DNA from: JBOHCT01 sp050699055
GTDB lineage: Bacteria > Actinomycetota > Actinomycetes > Streptosporangiales > JBOHCT01
DNA length: 21,903 bases
Assembly (NCBI GenBank): GCA_050699055.1
Contig: JBOHCT010000049.1
Coordinates: 1-21,903, forward strand
Reading direction: 5' to 3'
The notes beneath the pieces were generated by a model. The model was not told where the DNA came from. It ran no database searches and was given only the letters and a program-made list of their open reading frames with translations. Positions 1 to 7,485 of the stretch are shown one piece after another; within the stretch, counting starts at the first letter, position 1, and each line of letters opens with the position of its first letter. A program made the position numbers and the translations under genes.

Positions 1-970
1 GTGCGGGTTCGGCGAGCACAGCAGAGAGCAGGTCAGGGTCGGCGTTGCCTCCGGAGAGCACCGCGACGTGGACACTCCCCGGCAGCTCTTCGCGGCGAAA
101 GAGGTACGCCGCGGTGGTGACCGCGCCGCTCGGCTCGGCGACCAGACGCGCGCCGAGCGCGAGACACCGCATGGCGGCCCGGATCTCGTCCTCGTCGACC
201 ACCACGATGTCGTCCACGTACCTCCGCATGTGGGCGAAGGGCAGCTCACCGACCCGCCGCACCCGCAGGCCGTCCGCGACGGTCCGGCCCGTGCGCTCGG
301 CCGGCCAGGCCACCCGCTCGCCCGCGCGGATCGACTCCCGCGCGTCGGCCGCGAGCGCGGGCTCGACCCCGACGACCCGCACGGCGGGGCGAAGCGTCTT
401 GACCGCGGTCGCGACCCCCGCGATCAGCCCGCCGCCGCCGACCGGCACGAGCACCGTGTCGACCTCGGCCGCGTCCTCCCCGATCTCCAGGCCGACAGTC
501 CCTTGGCCCGCGATGACGCGAGGATCGTCGTACGGGGGGACGAGCACGTACCCGTGCCTGTCGACGAGTTCGCGCGCGCGCCGCGCCCGCTCATCACTCG
601 CGTCGCCCACGAGAACGACCTCCGCGCCGAGCGACCGCGTCGCGCGCAGCTTCGTCGGCGGGGCACCGGAGGGCATGACGATCACCGCCTGCACCCCAAG
701 CGCCCGCGCGGCGTACGCGACCGCCTGGGCGTGGTTGCCGCTCGAGTGGGCGACTACTCCCCTCGCCCGGTCCTCGGCGGACAGCGCGGTCAGCGTGGCG
801 TACGCTCCGCGCAGCTTGAAAGCGCCGGTCGGCTGCAGCGACTCCGGCTTGACGAGCAGTGGCCGATCACGGTCGCCGCCGGGAAAACCGACGAGGGGCG
901 TACGTACGCTGACATCCTGGATTCGCCGTGCCGCCGCGCGGATGTTCTCGATGCTCACCAGATCGGACAC
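1..970 (-). CDS. Threonine/serine dehydratase, PLP-dependent fold type II (3' end cut by window edge)
   Basis: Likely deaminates L-threonine or L-serine (or a related hydroxy-amino acid) to the 2-oxo acid and ammonia, in the cytoplasm. Read on the minus strand, the frame stays open to the window edge. Near the N-terminus is KPESLQPTGAFKLRGA, the PLP-lysine segment of the family. SSGNHAQAVA (substrate/phosphate loop), a PVGGGGLIAG glycine loop that holds the PLP phosphate, and a late VLSGGNAD segment follow. About 320 residues are visible with no room for a C-terminal ACT domain, so it resembles the catabolic TdcB or serine-racemase type rather than biosynthetic IlvA. The protein looks almost complete; only the last residues and the stop lie outside. 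The start could be GTG at 970 (MSDLVSIENI) or GTG at 958; neither has a strong ribosome-binding site. Threo-3-hydroxyaspartate ammonia-lyase is an alternative. It is divergent from the BldC-like gene. Confidence 0.9.
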   Translation of the reverse strand, partial: MSDLVSIENIRAAARRIQDVSVRTPLVGFPGGDRDRPLLVKPESLQPTGAFKLRGAYATLTALSAEDRARGVVAHSSGNHAQAVAYAARALGVQAVIVMPSGAPPTKLRATRSLGAEVVLVGDASDERARRARELVDRHGYVLVPPYDDPRVIAGQGTVGLEIGEDAAEVDTVLVPVGGGGLIAGVATAVKTLRPAVRVVGVEPALAADARESIRAGERVAWPAERTGRTVADGLRVRRVGELPFAHMRRYVDDIVVVDEDEIRAAMRCLALGARLVAEPSGAVTTAAYLFRREELPGSVHVAVLSGGNADPDLLSAVLAEPA

Positions 971-1094
971 GACACGTGACGCTACCCGGTGCGGTAGGGC
1001 ACCCTTCCACCGGCCCGTGCGGCCGCCCGCGACCCGGATGACGCTGAGAGGCCTCCGGCGTTCGCAAGACGCGGGACGCCCCATCACGCCCCTG

Positions 1095-1203
1095 TTGACA
1101 CACAAGCACCGTTTGTAACACGGGGTGACACTGGCTACTAAACGTGACATTTATTGGGAAACCTCGGCAGAAACCGGCCTGGACCGTGCACACTGGATAC
1201 GAT
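1095..1203 (+). promoter_or_regulatory. Possible promoter/regulator region upstream of the bldC-like gene
   Basis: This AT-richer pocket lies in the 259-bp divergent intergenic region. A perfect TTGACA (1095-1100) has no good -10 at 16-18 bp. GTGACA occurs twice in direct orientation 19 bp apart (1125-1130 and 1144-1149). TACGAT at 1198-1203 fits the actinobacterial TANNNT -10 pattern and sits about 27 bp before the chosen GTG start, but its -35 is poor. I see promoter-like composition and a short direct repeat, but cannot fix one promoter. Confidence 0.25.
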
Positions 1204-1229
1204 TTGTCCGCCGAAGGGTGGGAGAAAGC

Positions 1230-1457
1230 GTGGAGAGTCGAAGCGAGCGGCTACTGACGCCAGGAGAGGTCGCCTCGTTGTTCCGTGTCGATCCCAAGAC
1301 AGTGACCCGCTGGGCGGCGGCCGGCCGCATCAGCAGCATCCGCACGCCTGGTGGGCACCGCCGCTTCCGTGAGTCGGAAGTACGTGCGCTGCTCCGGGGG
1401 GAAAGCGCCGACGGCTTGCACGTACGTGCCGGGGTACAGGAACCCCCTTATCGTTAA
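1230..1457 (+). CDS. BldC-family small MerR-type DNA-binding protein
   Basis: A 75-residue protein that is essentially one winged-helix DNA-binding domain. The core (LLTPGEVASLFRVDPKTV, then TRWAAAGRISSIRTPGGHRR, then an EVRALL helix) aligns without gaps to the developmental regulator BldC of Streptomyces, as I remember that sequence. It differs at roughly one residue in five and has an unrelated short tail. BldC-type proteins lack the effector domain of classical MerR and bind direct repeats cooperatively. The GTG at 1230 is preferred because GGGAG lies 5 nt upstream and the protein then matches BldC in length. An in-frame upstream start would add about 35 residues unlike the family. BldC itself is usually more conserved, so this is more likely a paralogue. 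A DNA-binding role is secure; the target genes are unknown. Confidence 0.85.
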   Translation: MESRSERLLTPGEVASLFRVDPKTVTRWAAAGRISSIRTPGGHRRFRESEVRALLRGESADGLHVRAGVQEPPYR

Positions 1458-1602
1458 TCGCCGCGGCGGCCGCTAGTGTTTCACGCGACTTTCGCCGATA
1501 ATCGCCGGACCGCCGTCCGCGTTCGGCTATGCGGGTCGGCCACGCGAAATACCTCGAACGCCGGATGTTTTCGCGGCCGCCGCGCCAGGGAGAAAAGCGT
1601 GC
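1458..1602. other. 145-bp intergenic stretch with a 12-bp inverted repeat
   Basis: No gene is seen between the bldC-like stop and the broken dehydrogenase. CGCGGCGGCCGC at 1462-1473 is repeated inverted at 1573-1584, separated by 99 bp. The first arm starts 4 nt after the bldC-like stop. The arms are low-complexity GC sequence and the loop is too long for a normal terminator, so this may be chance. Confidence 0.3.
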
Positions 1603-2419
1603 GTGGACTTCATCGCTGATCAGACGATTCTCATCACGGGCGGGACCGCCGGTCACGGCCGGGCGGTAGCCCGCGACCTCGCGTGACGGGAGCGACAGTC
1701 CTGGTGCACGGTCGCGTCCCTGAGCGCGGCGAGGAGGCCACCCGGGAGATCCGAGCGGTCACAGGGAACGAGAAGGTCTCTACCACCGGGCGGACTTCAG
1801 CGTCGCTGGAGGAGGTCGCCGGGCTCGCCAGCGACCTCGCCGCCCATCACGATCGACTCGACGTCCTCGTCAACAACGCGGGCATCGGCAGGGGCAGGCG
1901 CGGCGAGGACCGCCGCGAGCTGAGCCACGACGGCCACGAGCTGCGCTTCGCCGTCAACTACCTCGCCGCGTTCCTTCCCACCCACCGCCTGCTGCCACTG
2001 CTGCGCGCCTCGGCCCGGATCGTCAACGTGTCGTCGGTCAGGCACCGATCGACTTCGACGACGTCATGCCCGAACGGCGCTACGACGGTATGCGTGCGTA
2101 CGCCCAGAGCAAGTTGGCTCTCGCCATGTTCACCTTCGACCTCTCCGAACAGCTGGCCGGCACCGGCGTGACAGCGAACTGCCTGCACCCGGCGACCCTG
2201 ATGGACACCCGGATGGTGCGCGAGGGTTTCGGCGCGCCGATGAGCAGCACCGCGGAAGGCGCGCGGGCGACGGAGCGGCTCATCACCTCACCGGAGCTGG
2301 CCGACGTCAGCGGGCGCTACTCCGACGGCATGCGGGAGACCCGCGCGAACGGGCAGGCGTACGATCTCGATGCTCGTGCCCGGCTGCGGGAGCTGTCCGA
2401 GCGACTCACCGGGGCCTGA
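1603..2419 (+). pseudogene. Short-chain dehydrogenase/reductase, broken by multiple frameshifts
   Basis: The gene is full length in pieces that lie in all three plus frames. From GTG 1603 the first piece reads VDFIADQTILITGGTAGHGR and ends at TGA 1684-1686. The next frame (from 1683) carries GATVLVHGR, DVLVNNAG and RIVNVSS. The last frame (from about 2045) carries GQAPIDFDDVM, the catalytic YAQSK (YxxxK), and the normal C-terminus to 2419. Inside the middle piece, the frame used by the last piece spells YHRADFSV at 1781-1804, where the family has a conserved acidic segment. That implies two more, compensating, indels. Cofactor loop, NNAG, Ser and Tyr/Lys are all still recognisable, so decay is recent or the indels are sequencing errors. 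A GGGAG lies 10 nt before GTG 1603. It resembles the NAD(P)-dependent oxidoreductases often found as isolated genes in actinomycetes. Confidence 0.85.
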
Positions 2420-2492
2420 GCCGAGCCCCGAACACTCGGCGGAACCTCCGAGCTCGTCAAGATCCCCATCCGCGGTCCGCGAACGCAGGACC

Positions 2493-2541
2493 CCGCACAC
2501 CCGGACCGCACACGCGGATGATGGTTGGTCCGGGCGTGCGG
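2493..2541. terminator. Hairpin between convergent genes, probable terminator
   Basis: Arms at 2493-2507 and 2527-2541 are complementary over 15 bp with one mismatch; the loop is 19 nt. In the minus-strand transcript the mismatch becomes a G-U wobble, so the hairpin is best matched to the ccsA operon. It may also stop the plus-strand pseudogene. There is no U-tract, which is common in actinomycetes. The hairpin lies about 27 bp past the ccsA stop. Confidence 0.6.
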
Positions 2542-2567
2542 ATTATGGTCGTCCGGGGAACGCGGTC

Positions 2568-3626
2568 TCAGCCCAACCCGGCGTACGAGTGCATGCCGTG
2601 GACGAAGATGTTGATCACGAAGTAGTTGAACAGCCAGGCGGCGAAGCCCAGGAGTGCGATGTAGGCGGCCTTCCTGCCCCTCCACCCGGCGGTCGACCTG
2701 GCGTGCAGATACGCCGCGTAGATGAGCCAGGTGATCAGCGCCCAGACCTCCTTGGGGTCCCAGCCCCAAAACTTTCCCCATGCCGACCCGGCCCAGATCG
2801 CCCCGGCGATGACCGCGAACGTCCAGATCGGGAAGCCGAACGCGATTGTGCGGTAGGCGACCCTGTCGAGCACGTCCGTTGTCGGCAGCTTGCGCGCGAG
2901 CCGGGAGAGGGCGGCGGTTCCCCCGGACGCGGTCCGCCGCTCATGCTGGTCGACGACGACATACAGCGCGGTGGCGACGCTGGCCACCATGAAAATCCCC
3001 GCCGCCGTCACGGCCGCCGTGACGTGGATGCCGAGCCAGTACGACTGCAGCGCGGGCCCGAGCGGACCGGCGCTGGTGTAGAGCACCGTCACGTCGAGGC
3101 CGAGCCCGAGGACCACGGGGATCATCACGAACAACCCGAGGAAGCGGACTCGCTGGCGGGCCAGCAACACGAGGTAGGCGGTCACCGCGGCGAACGCGAG
3201 CACGGAGGTGAACTCGTACATGTTGCCCCACGGCAGCCGGCCGGCGGCGAGTCCACGGGTCACGATCTCCGCGACGTGCAGGCCCCAGCCGAGCACGGTG
3301 AGCGCGACAGCGATCCCACCGATGACACCGACAGGAATAGTGGGGAGGATGGTGGGATCCGTACGTTCGCTCTCGCGGACGCCCCCGGTGCGCCGGCCCC
3401 CGACGGGCGTATCACCGGCCGCGGGCGGGTGCGTGCCCCTATCAGCCCCGACGAGAACGCTCTCGCGCTGCCGCGACCGCGTCTCGACGTCTTCCGCCTG
3501 CCGGGATGTCCGCGGACGGCCGAATGCCATCTCCGCGGCGTAGGCGAGCATGGCGAGCGCGTACACGGCGATCGCGATCGTCATCAGGTTGTTGCTCAGG
3601 ACCGCGAGGCTGGGGTCGACGGGCAC
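2568..3626 (-). CDS. ccsA: Cytochrome c maturation protein CcsA (ResC/CcsB-type heme handler)
   Basis: Integral membrane half of the System II heme-delivery complex, which works with ResB to attach heme to CXXCH motifs of apocytochrome c on the outer face of the membrane. The diagnostic tryptophan-rich WWD segment is present (GKFWGWDPKEVWALITWLIY), along with WGNMYEF and histidines in GLHVAEIVTRG and near the C-terminus (YLHARST, FVHGMHS) of the type that ligate heme. Several hydrophobic helices surround an N-terminal cytosolic stretch of about 60 polar residues. A GTG at 3632 overlaps the resB stop, but AAGGAG lies exactly 5 nt before the next in-frame GTG (3626), so I choose 3626, giving 352 residues. 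It is the last gene of resA-ccdA-resB-ccsA. NCBI usually names the actinobacterial form CcsB. Confidence 0.93.
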   Translation of the reverse strand: MPVDPSLAVLSNNLMTIAIAVYALAMLAYAAEMAFGRPRTSRQAEDVETRSRQRESVLVGADRGTHPPAAGDTPVGGRRTGGVRESERTDPTILPTIPVGVIGGIAVALTVLGWGLHVAEIVTRGLAAGRLPWGNMYEFTSVLAFAAVTAYLVLLARQRVRFLGLFVMIPVVLGLGLDVTVLYTSAGPLGPALQSYWLGIHVTAAVTAAGIFMVASVATALYVVVDQHERRTASGGTAALSRLARKLPTTDVLDRVAYRTIAFGFPIWTFAVIAGAIWAGSAWGKFWGWDPKEVWALITWLIYAAYLHARSTAGWRGRKAAYIALLGFAAWLFNYFVINIFVHGMHSYAGLG

Positions 3627-3628
3627 GT

Positions 3629-5224
3629 TCACTCCTTGTGAGATCTCTGGATCGACGACCGCATGCGTTCGGTGAGTGCCGCGATCTCCTCGTCGAACGA
3701 GCCGCCCGCGTCACCGCGGGTCAGCCCGGCCACGTCGACCACCGTACGCCCAGGCTCCCCGCGCCTCGCACGAACCCACACCCGCCGACGACGGACGCCG
3801 AGCGACAGGACGAGGCCGAGGACGGCGAGGACGGCACTGACCAGTGCCCAGCCCTCGGCGGGACTGTCGGTGACCTGGAGACCGGCCCACTGCTTGTAAC
3901 CGGTGAACGTGATGCTGCCGACACCGCCGGGCAGCCGCATGATCTGTCCTGGCCGAAGCGTCTTGGCGTTCAGCTTGTGCAGGTGCGAGGTGTCGAGCTC
4001 GTACACCGACTGCGGCTTACCGGAGCCGAGCCCGAGATCGCCCTTGTACCCGAGCAGCGTCACCTTGGGGTTCTTCGCTGCGGGCCAGACCGACACCGGC
4101 TGCCCGCCGGGCGGGGTCATCGCGGTCGGGAGGAAGAACGCCGCGAAGCCCAGCTGTGTCGGCCGGGCGTCGGGGACCTTGATGACCCCGGTCGACTCGA
4201 ACGTCGAACGGTTCTCCACCAGGAACGGCACCGCACCCTTGAACGCGACGTGTCCTTTGCCGTCCCGGACGAGGAAGGTGGGCGCGTACCCGTGCCCCAT
4301 CAGGAACACTCTGAGGCCGTCCACCTTCAGCGGGTGGTTGACGCTGATCGTGTACGGCTCTTGCCGGGACGCGGGTGTGGCGCGGTAGCGCACCTTGGCC
4401 TTGAACGTCCGCGGCTGGCCACGCTTCTGGCCCGTGCTGACGTACGACGCGTGGAAGTCGAGAAGCCGCAGCGAGAAGGGCTGCAGGCTGCCCGCGCTGA
4501 ACACCGTCCCGGGGTCGAAGGTGTCGTATGAGGCGAGCGTGTTGGCGAACCCTTTGCCCTCGGTGACGAGAACCCTGCCCTGGTAGCCGAGGAGGGCACC
4601 GGCGGCGAACGCGAACAGCATGGAGAGCAGCGCGAGGTGGAAGAGCAGGTTACCGGTCTCGCGCAGGTATCCCTTCTCCGCGGCGACGGTCTCCGATCCG
4701 GTACGCAACCGGAACCGCCGGCCCCGCAGCACGCGTCGGGCGGCGGCGAGCGCCTCATCGGGCGCGACGTCGGTCTCGAAGGACAGGTGGTACGGCAGGC
4801 GCGACAGGTTGCGGGGTGCCGCGGGAGGCTTGGCCCGCAGGGTCTTGGCATGGCGCCAGGACCGCGGGATCACGCAGCCCGCGAGCGAGACGAACAGCAG
4901 TGTGTAGATCGCGCCGAACCACGGCGCTGAGAAGACGTCGAACAGGGAAAGCTTGTCGAGGACCGGTGCGAGCCCGGGATGGGTCTGGTAGAAGGTCGCG
5001 ACCGCGCTCGCGTCCCGCCCGCGCTGCGGCAGCACCGACCCGGGTACGGCGGCGAGGGCGAGCAGGAAGAGCAGGATCAGCGCCGTACGCATCGACGTGA
5101 GGTGACGCCAGCCCCAGCGCAGCCAGGCGAGGACGCCGAAGCCCGGGGGCCGCGGCTCCGCCGGACGGGTCGACAGATCCTCTCCTGGGCCCTCTCCGGA
5201 GCGGCGGGTCGTGTTGACGCTCAT
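3629..5224 (-). CDS. resB: Cytochrome c maturation protein ResB (Ccs1)
   Basis: Second membrane subunit of the System II cytochrome c synthetase, partner of CcsA. At 531 residues it has the family architecture. A cytosolic N-terminus leads into TM1 (MRTALILLFLLALAAVPGSV), then TM2 (FGAIYTLLFVSLAGCVIP), TM3 (LLFHLALLSMLFAFAAGALL), a large extracytoplasmic domain of about 230 residues, and TM4 near the C-terminus (LVSAVLAVLGLVLSLG). After TM4 a charged cytosolic tail ends in EEIAALTERMRSS. PGSVLPQRG just after TM1 is typical of the family. ATG 5224 is preferred: the ccdA stop and this ATG form TGATG. A GTG one codon earlier (5227) is possible. The stop lies 2 nt before the chosen ccsA start. 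Confidence 0.93.
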   Translation of the reverse strand: MSVNTTRRSGEGPGEDLSTRPAEPRPPGFGVLAWLRWGWRHLTSMRTALILLFLLALAAVPGSVLPQRGRDASAVATFYQTHPGLAPVLDKLSLFDVFSAPWFGAIYTLLFVSLAGCVIPRSWRHAKTLRAKPPAAPRNLSRLPYHLSFETDVAPDEALAAARRVLRGRRFRLRTGSETVAAEKGYLRETGNLLFHLALLSMLFAFAAGALLGYQGRVLVTEGKGFANTLASYDTFDPGTVFSAGSLQPFSLRLLDFHASYVSTGQKRGQPRTFKAKVRYRATPASRQEPYTISVNHPLKVDGLRVFLMGHGYAPTFLVRDGKGHVAFKGAVPFLVENRSTFESTGVIKVPDARPTQLGFAAFFLPTAMTPPGGQPVSVWPAAKNPKVTLLGYKGDLGLGSGKPQSVYELDTSHLHKLNAKTLRPGQIMRLPGGVGSITFTGYKQWAGLQVTDSPAEGWALVSAVLAVLGLVLSLGVRRRRVWVRARRGEPGRTVVDVAGLTRGDAGGSFDEEIAALTERMRSSIQRSHKE

Positions 5225-6015
5225 CACACCACCGTCTGGAAGCCGGAGACCCAGCCCCGCAGGGCGATGGAGAACTCCAGCCAGAGTCCGGTGACCAGCA
5301 GCACGCCGAGGACCACGAGCATGGCGCCGCCGAGGCGTACGACGACCGCGTAATGGCGCTTAACCGTCGTGAACGCGCCGAGTACCCGACGGAACCCGAG
5401 CCCCGCGGCGATGAACGGCAGCCCGAGCCCGAGGCAGTACGCGAGGCTGAGCGCCGCGCCGCGGCCCGCGCTGCCGGTGCTGAACGCGAGCGTTTGGACG
5501 GCGCCGAGCGTGGGGCCGATGCACGGCGTCCAGCCGAGCCCGAAGAGCACCCCGAGCAAGGGGGCGCCGACGAGGCCCGCGGCGGGGAGCCGGTGGATAC
5601 GTATGTCTCGCTGCAGGCCAGGAATGAGCCCCATGAACGCGAGCCCGAGGACGATCGTCACGGCCCCAAGCGCGCGGCTGATGACCCCGGCGTGCGCCTG
5701 CAGCAACGCGCCAGCGCCGCCGAACAGCGCGCCGGCGCTCACGAACACGGCGGAGAAGCCGAGGACGAACAGGAGGCATCCCGCGATGACGCGACCGCGA
5801 TGTCCGTCTCTGGGCCGGTCTCTGGGCCGCTCGCGCTCAGCGATGTCGACCCCCGACAGGCCGGTGACGTACGAGACGTAGCCGGGGACGAGCGGGAGCA
5901 CGCAGGGTGAGAGAAACGACACGAGGCCCGCGATCGCGGCGACGGGCAGCGCGAGCAGCAGCGGGCCAGCAAGGACGGTACTCGCGAAGATGTCGCCGGC
6001 GGACGCGAGTGTCAT
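5224..6015 (-). CDS. ccdA: CcdA: membrane thiol-disulfide electron carrier
   Basis: Carries reducing power from cytoplasmic thioredoxin across the membrane to ResA. The 263-residue protein has about six hydrophobic helices. It shows the two conserved membrane cysteines in their usual contexts: SPCVLPLVPGY (Cys38, in TM1) and GWTPCIGPTLG (Cys165, in TM4). A polar cytosolic loop rich in Arg/Asp/Glu (residues 58-75) separates TM1 and TM2. Start ATG 6015 has GGAGGATC immediately upstream and overlaps the resA stop as ATGA. The stop is joined to resB as TGATG. Position and cysteines make the cytochrome c role much more likely than a general DsbD role. Confidence 0.94.
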   Translation of the reverse strand: MTLASAGDIFASTVLAGPLLLALPVAAIAGLVSFLSPCVLPLVPGYVSYVTGLSGVDIAERERPRDRPRDGHRGRVIAGCLLFVLGFSAVFVSAGALFGGAGALLQAHAGVISRALGAVTIVLGLAFMGLIPGLQRDIRIHRLPAAGLVGAPLLGVLFGLGWTPCIGPTLGAVQTLAFSTGSAGRGAALSLAYCLGLGLPFIAAGLGFRRVLGAFTTVKRHYAVVVRLGGAMLVVLGVLLVTGLWLEFSIALRGWVSGFQTVV

Positions 6016-6641
6016 GATCCTCCGGAGGCGAGCTGGGTCACGATGTCCCCGAGCGTCGACCGCGACGCCTGACCGATGACGCGGGCGGCGATCCTGCCCC
6101 GCTGGTCGATGACGATCGTGCTGGGGATGGCCGACGGCGGGACCGTGTCACGGAACAGCAGCGCGACCCGGCCGGGCTGGTCGTAGATGCTCGGGTAGCC
6201 GACGTCGTGGGTGCGGTAGAAGGCGAGGGCGGCGTCCCTGTCGTCCTTGATGTCGACGCCGAGGAAACGCACGCCGTCGGACCGCGTCCGCTTGTAGACG
6301 TGCTCGAGAGCGGGGGCCTCCGCACGGCAGGGCGCGCACCACGACGCCCAGAAGTTCACGACGACGACCTTGCCGCGGTACGCCGACAGGCGCAGGGTCT
6401 TCCCCTTCAGCGTCGTGCCCTTGACCGGGGGCGCGTGCTGCCGCTGGTCAACAGGAATGATCTTGACCTGATCGCCCGTGGCGGCGCCGACGGCCTGCGC
6501 ACCGCCCCTGCGGTCAGGTGCGGCGGAGCTCTGCGCGCTCCCGCACGCGGCAAGGGACAACACGAGCAGCGCGCCGGTGGCGACCGGCGCGAACGTACGG
6601 AAAAGCCGAGTGGAAAACACGAATCGGACGGAACCTTTCAT
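6012..6641 (-). CDS. resA: ResA/TlpA-like thiol-disulfide oxidoreductase, predicted lipoprotein
   Basis: Extracytoplasmic thioredoxin-fold protein that keeps the CXXCH cysteines of apocytochrome c reduced before heme attachment. The start ATG 6641 gives 209 residues. A basic N-region is followed by a hydrophobic stretch ending in LSLAAC (lipobox Cys33), so it is probably tethered to the outer face of the membrane. The redox motif is NFWASWCAPC (Cys102/Cys105), with the expected cis-proline in the later PPSAIPSTIVID segment. It is the first gene of the resA-ccdA-resB-ccsA operon. In-frame starts upstream (ATG 6665, GTG 6716) would lengthen the N-region but have no better ribosome-binding site, so the start is uncertain by a few codons. 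The 202-bp gap to the upstream gene must hold its promoter, which I could not pin down. Confidence 0.92.
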   Translation of the reverse strand: MKGSVRFVFSTRLFRTFAPVATGALLVLSLAACGSAQSSAAPDRRGGAQAVGAATGDQVKIIPVDQRQHAPPVKGTTLKGKTLRLSAYRGKVVVVNFWASWCAPCRAEAPALEHVYKRTRSDGVRFLGVDIKDDRDAALAFYRTHDVGYPSIYDQPGRVALLFRDTVPPSAIPSTIVIDQRGRIAARVIGQASRSTLGDIVTQLASGGS

Positions 6642-6811
6642 CGCTGCCACGTCCGTACCGTCCATTGTGCGCCGGGGGGTCTCCACCTCGGCGCAGGGGG
6701 TCCACCCTCCGACCACTCCTGGTCCTCCGCCCCCGTCTGATCCGGCCCCGCCCCCTCAGCAACCGGCGGTCTCGAGGTTGTCGGCGGTCGCTCGTGAGTA
6801 GCCCACCGATT

Positions 6812-6830
6812 CCCTCGAGATCGGCGAGGG
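6812..6830 (-). terminator. Weak hairpin after the histidine phosphatase gene
   Basis: CCCTCG (6812-6817) and CGAGGG (6825-6830) form a 6-bp stem with a 7-nt loop, starting 14 nt past the stop of the hemL operon. A competing CCGAT/ATCGG pairing (6807-6811/6820-6824) overlaps it. The remainder of the 202-bp gap (6642-6843) shows no gene and no convincing promoter hexamers. Confidence 0.3.
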
Positions 6831-6843
6831 CCGGGAGGAGCCG

Positions 6844-7485
6844 CTACGCGCCGGAGACCACGTCGCGACGGGCGGACGGGCCCGCCGGCTCGGCGTAGCG
6901 GATCGCCGCGACGCGGTCCCCCATGTAGGCGAAGCTCGTGAGGCTCGCGAGCCCGCACTGGCGGCGGTCCGGGCGGTGCCACAACGGACGTCCCTCGACC
7001 GCGCGCCGCGCGACCCAGATCGGGAGCTGGTGGCTCACACAGAGGGCCTCGTGCCCGTGGGCGGCGACGCGGGCGGCGGCCATGGCGGCGAGCACGCGGG
7101 CGGCGACGTGGGCATACGGCTCGCTCCACGAGGGCCGGAACGGGTCGACCAGGTACTTCCAATGAGCGGGCCGGCGCAGCGACCCGTCGCCGACGCCGAA
7201 GGTGTGGCCCTCGAAGTGGTTCGTCGGCTCGATGAGCCGCTCGTCGACGCGTACGTCGAGACCGAGCGCCTCGCCCAGCGGCGCCGCCGTCTGGACGGCG
7301 CGCTCCAGCGGCGAGGAGAACAGCGCCACGACGTCACGATCGGTGAGGGCGTCGGCGGCGGCCTTGGCCATGAGGGCCCCGTCGTCGCTCAGCCCGTAGC
7401 CGGGCAGCCGGCCGTAGATGATCCCGTGCGGATTGTGTACCTCGCCGTGCCGCAGCATGTGGACGACGGTGACGGCCTCGCTCAT
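6844..7485 (-). CDS. Histidine phosphatase (phosphoglycerate mutase-like)
   Basis: 213-residue member of the histidine phosphatase superfamily. The phosphohistidine motif LRHGE is at residues 11-15 (His13). GRLPGYGLSDDG (substrate-loop region), SSPLERAVQTA and a late SHQLPIW (second catalytic His) complete the usual pattern. Such proteins remove phosphate from small metabolites; the substrate cannot be read from sequence, and a true glycolytic mutase is unlikely given the divergence. ATG 7485 overlaps the hemL stop as ATGA, with GGAGG about 10 nt upstream, so it is translationally coupled to hemL. The same neighbour after hemL is known to me from other actinomycetes, which hints at a conserved link with heme metabolism (inference). 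Confidence 0.9.
   Translation of the reverse strand: MSEAVTVVHMLRHGEVHNPHGIIYGRLPGYGLSDDGALMAKAAADALTDRDVVALFSSPLERAVQTAAPLGEALGLDVRVDERLIEPTNHFEGHTFGVGDGSLRRPAHWKYLVDPFRPSWSEPYAHVAARVLAAMAAARVAAHGHEALCVSHQLPIWVARRAVEGRPLWHRPDRRQCGLASLTSFAYMGDRVAAIRYAEPAGPSARRDVVSGA

Noticed and set aside
1095..1100. Perfect TTGACA as a -35 for the bldC-like gene
   Set aside because: No acceptable -10 at 16-18 bp and it lies about 130 bp before the start codon; kept only as part of a low-confidence region.
1462..1584. 12-bp inverted repeat as mobile-element ends
   Set aside because: Arms are low-complexity CG sequence, only about 100 bp lies between them, and there is no transposase or target duplication.
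2370..3641. Long plus-strand open frame opposite ccsA
   Set aside because: Arg/Pro/Asp-rich translation with no domain; it is the antisense shadow of a GC-rich gene whose real product on the other strand is clear.
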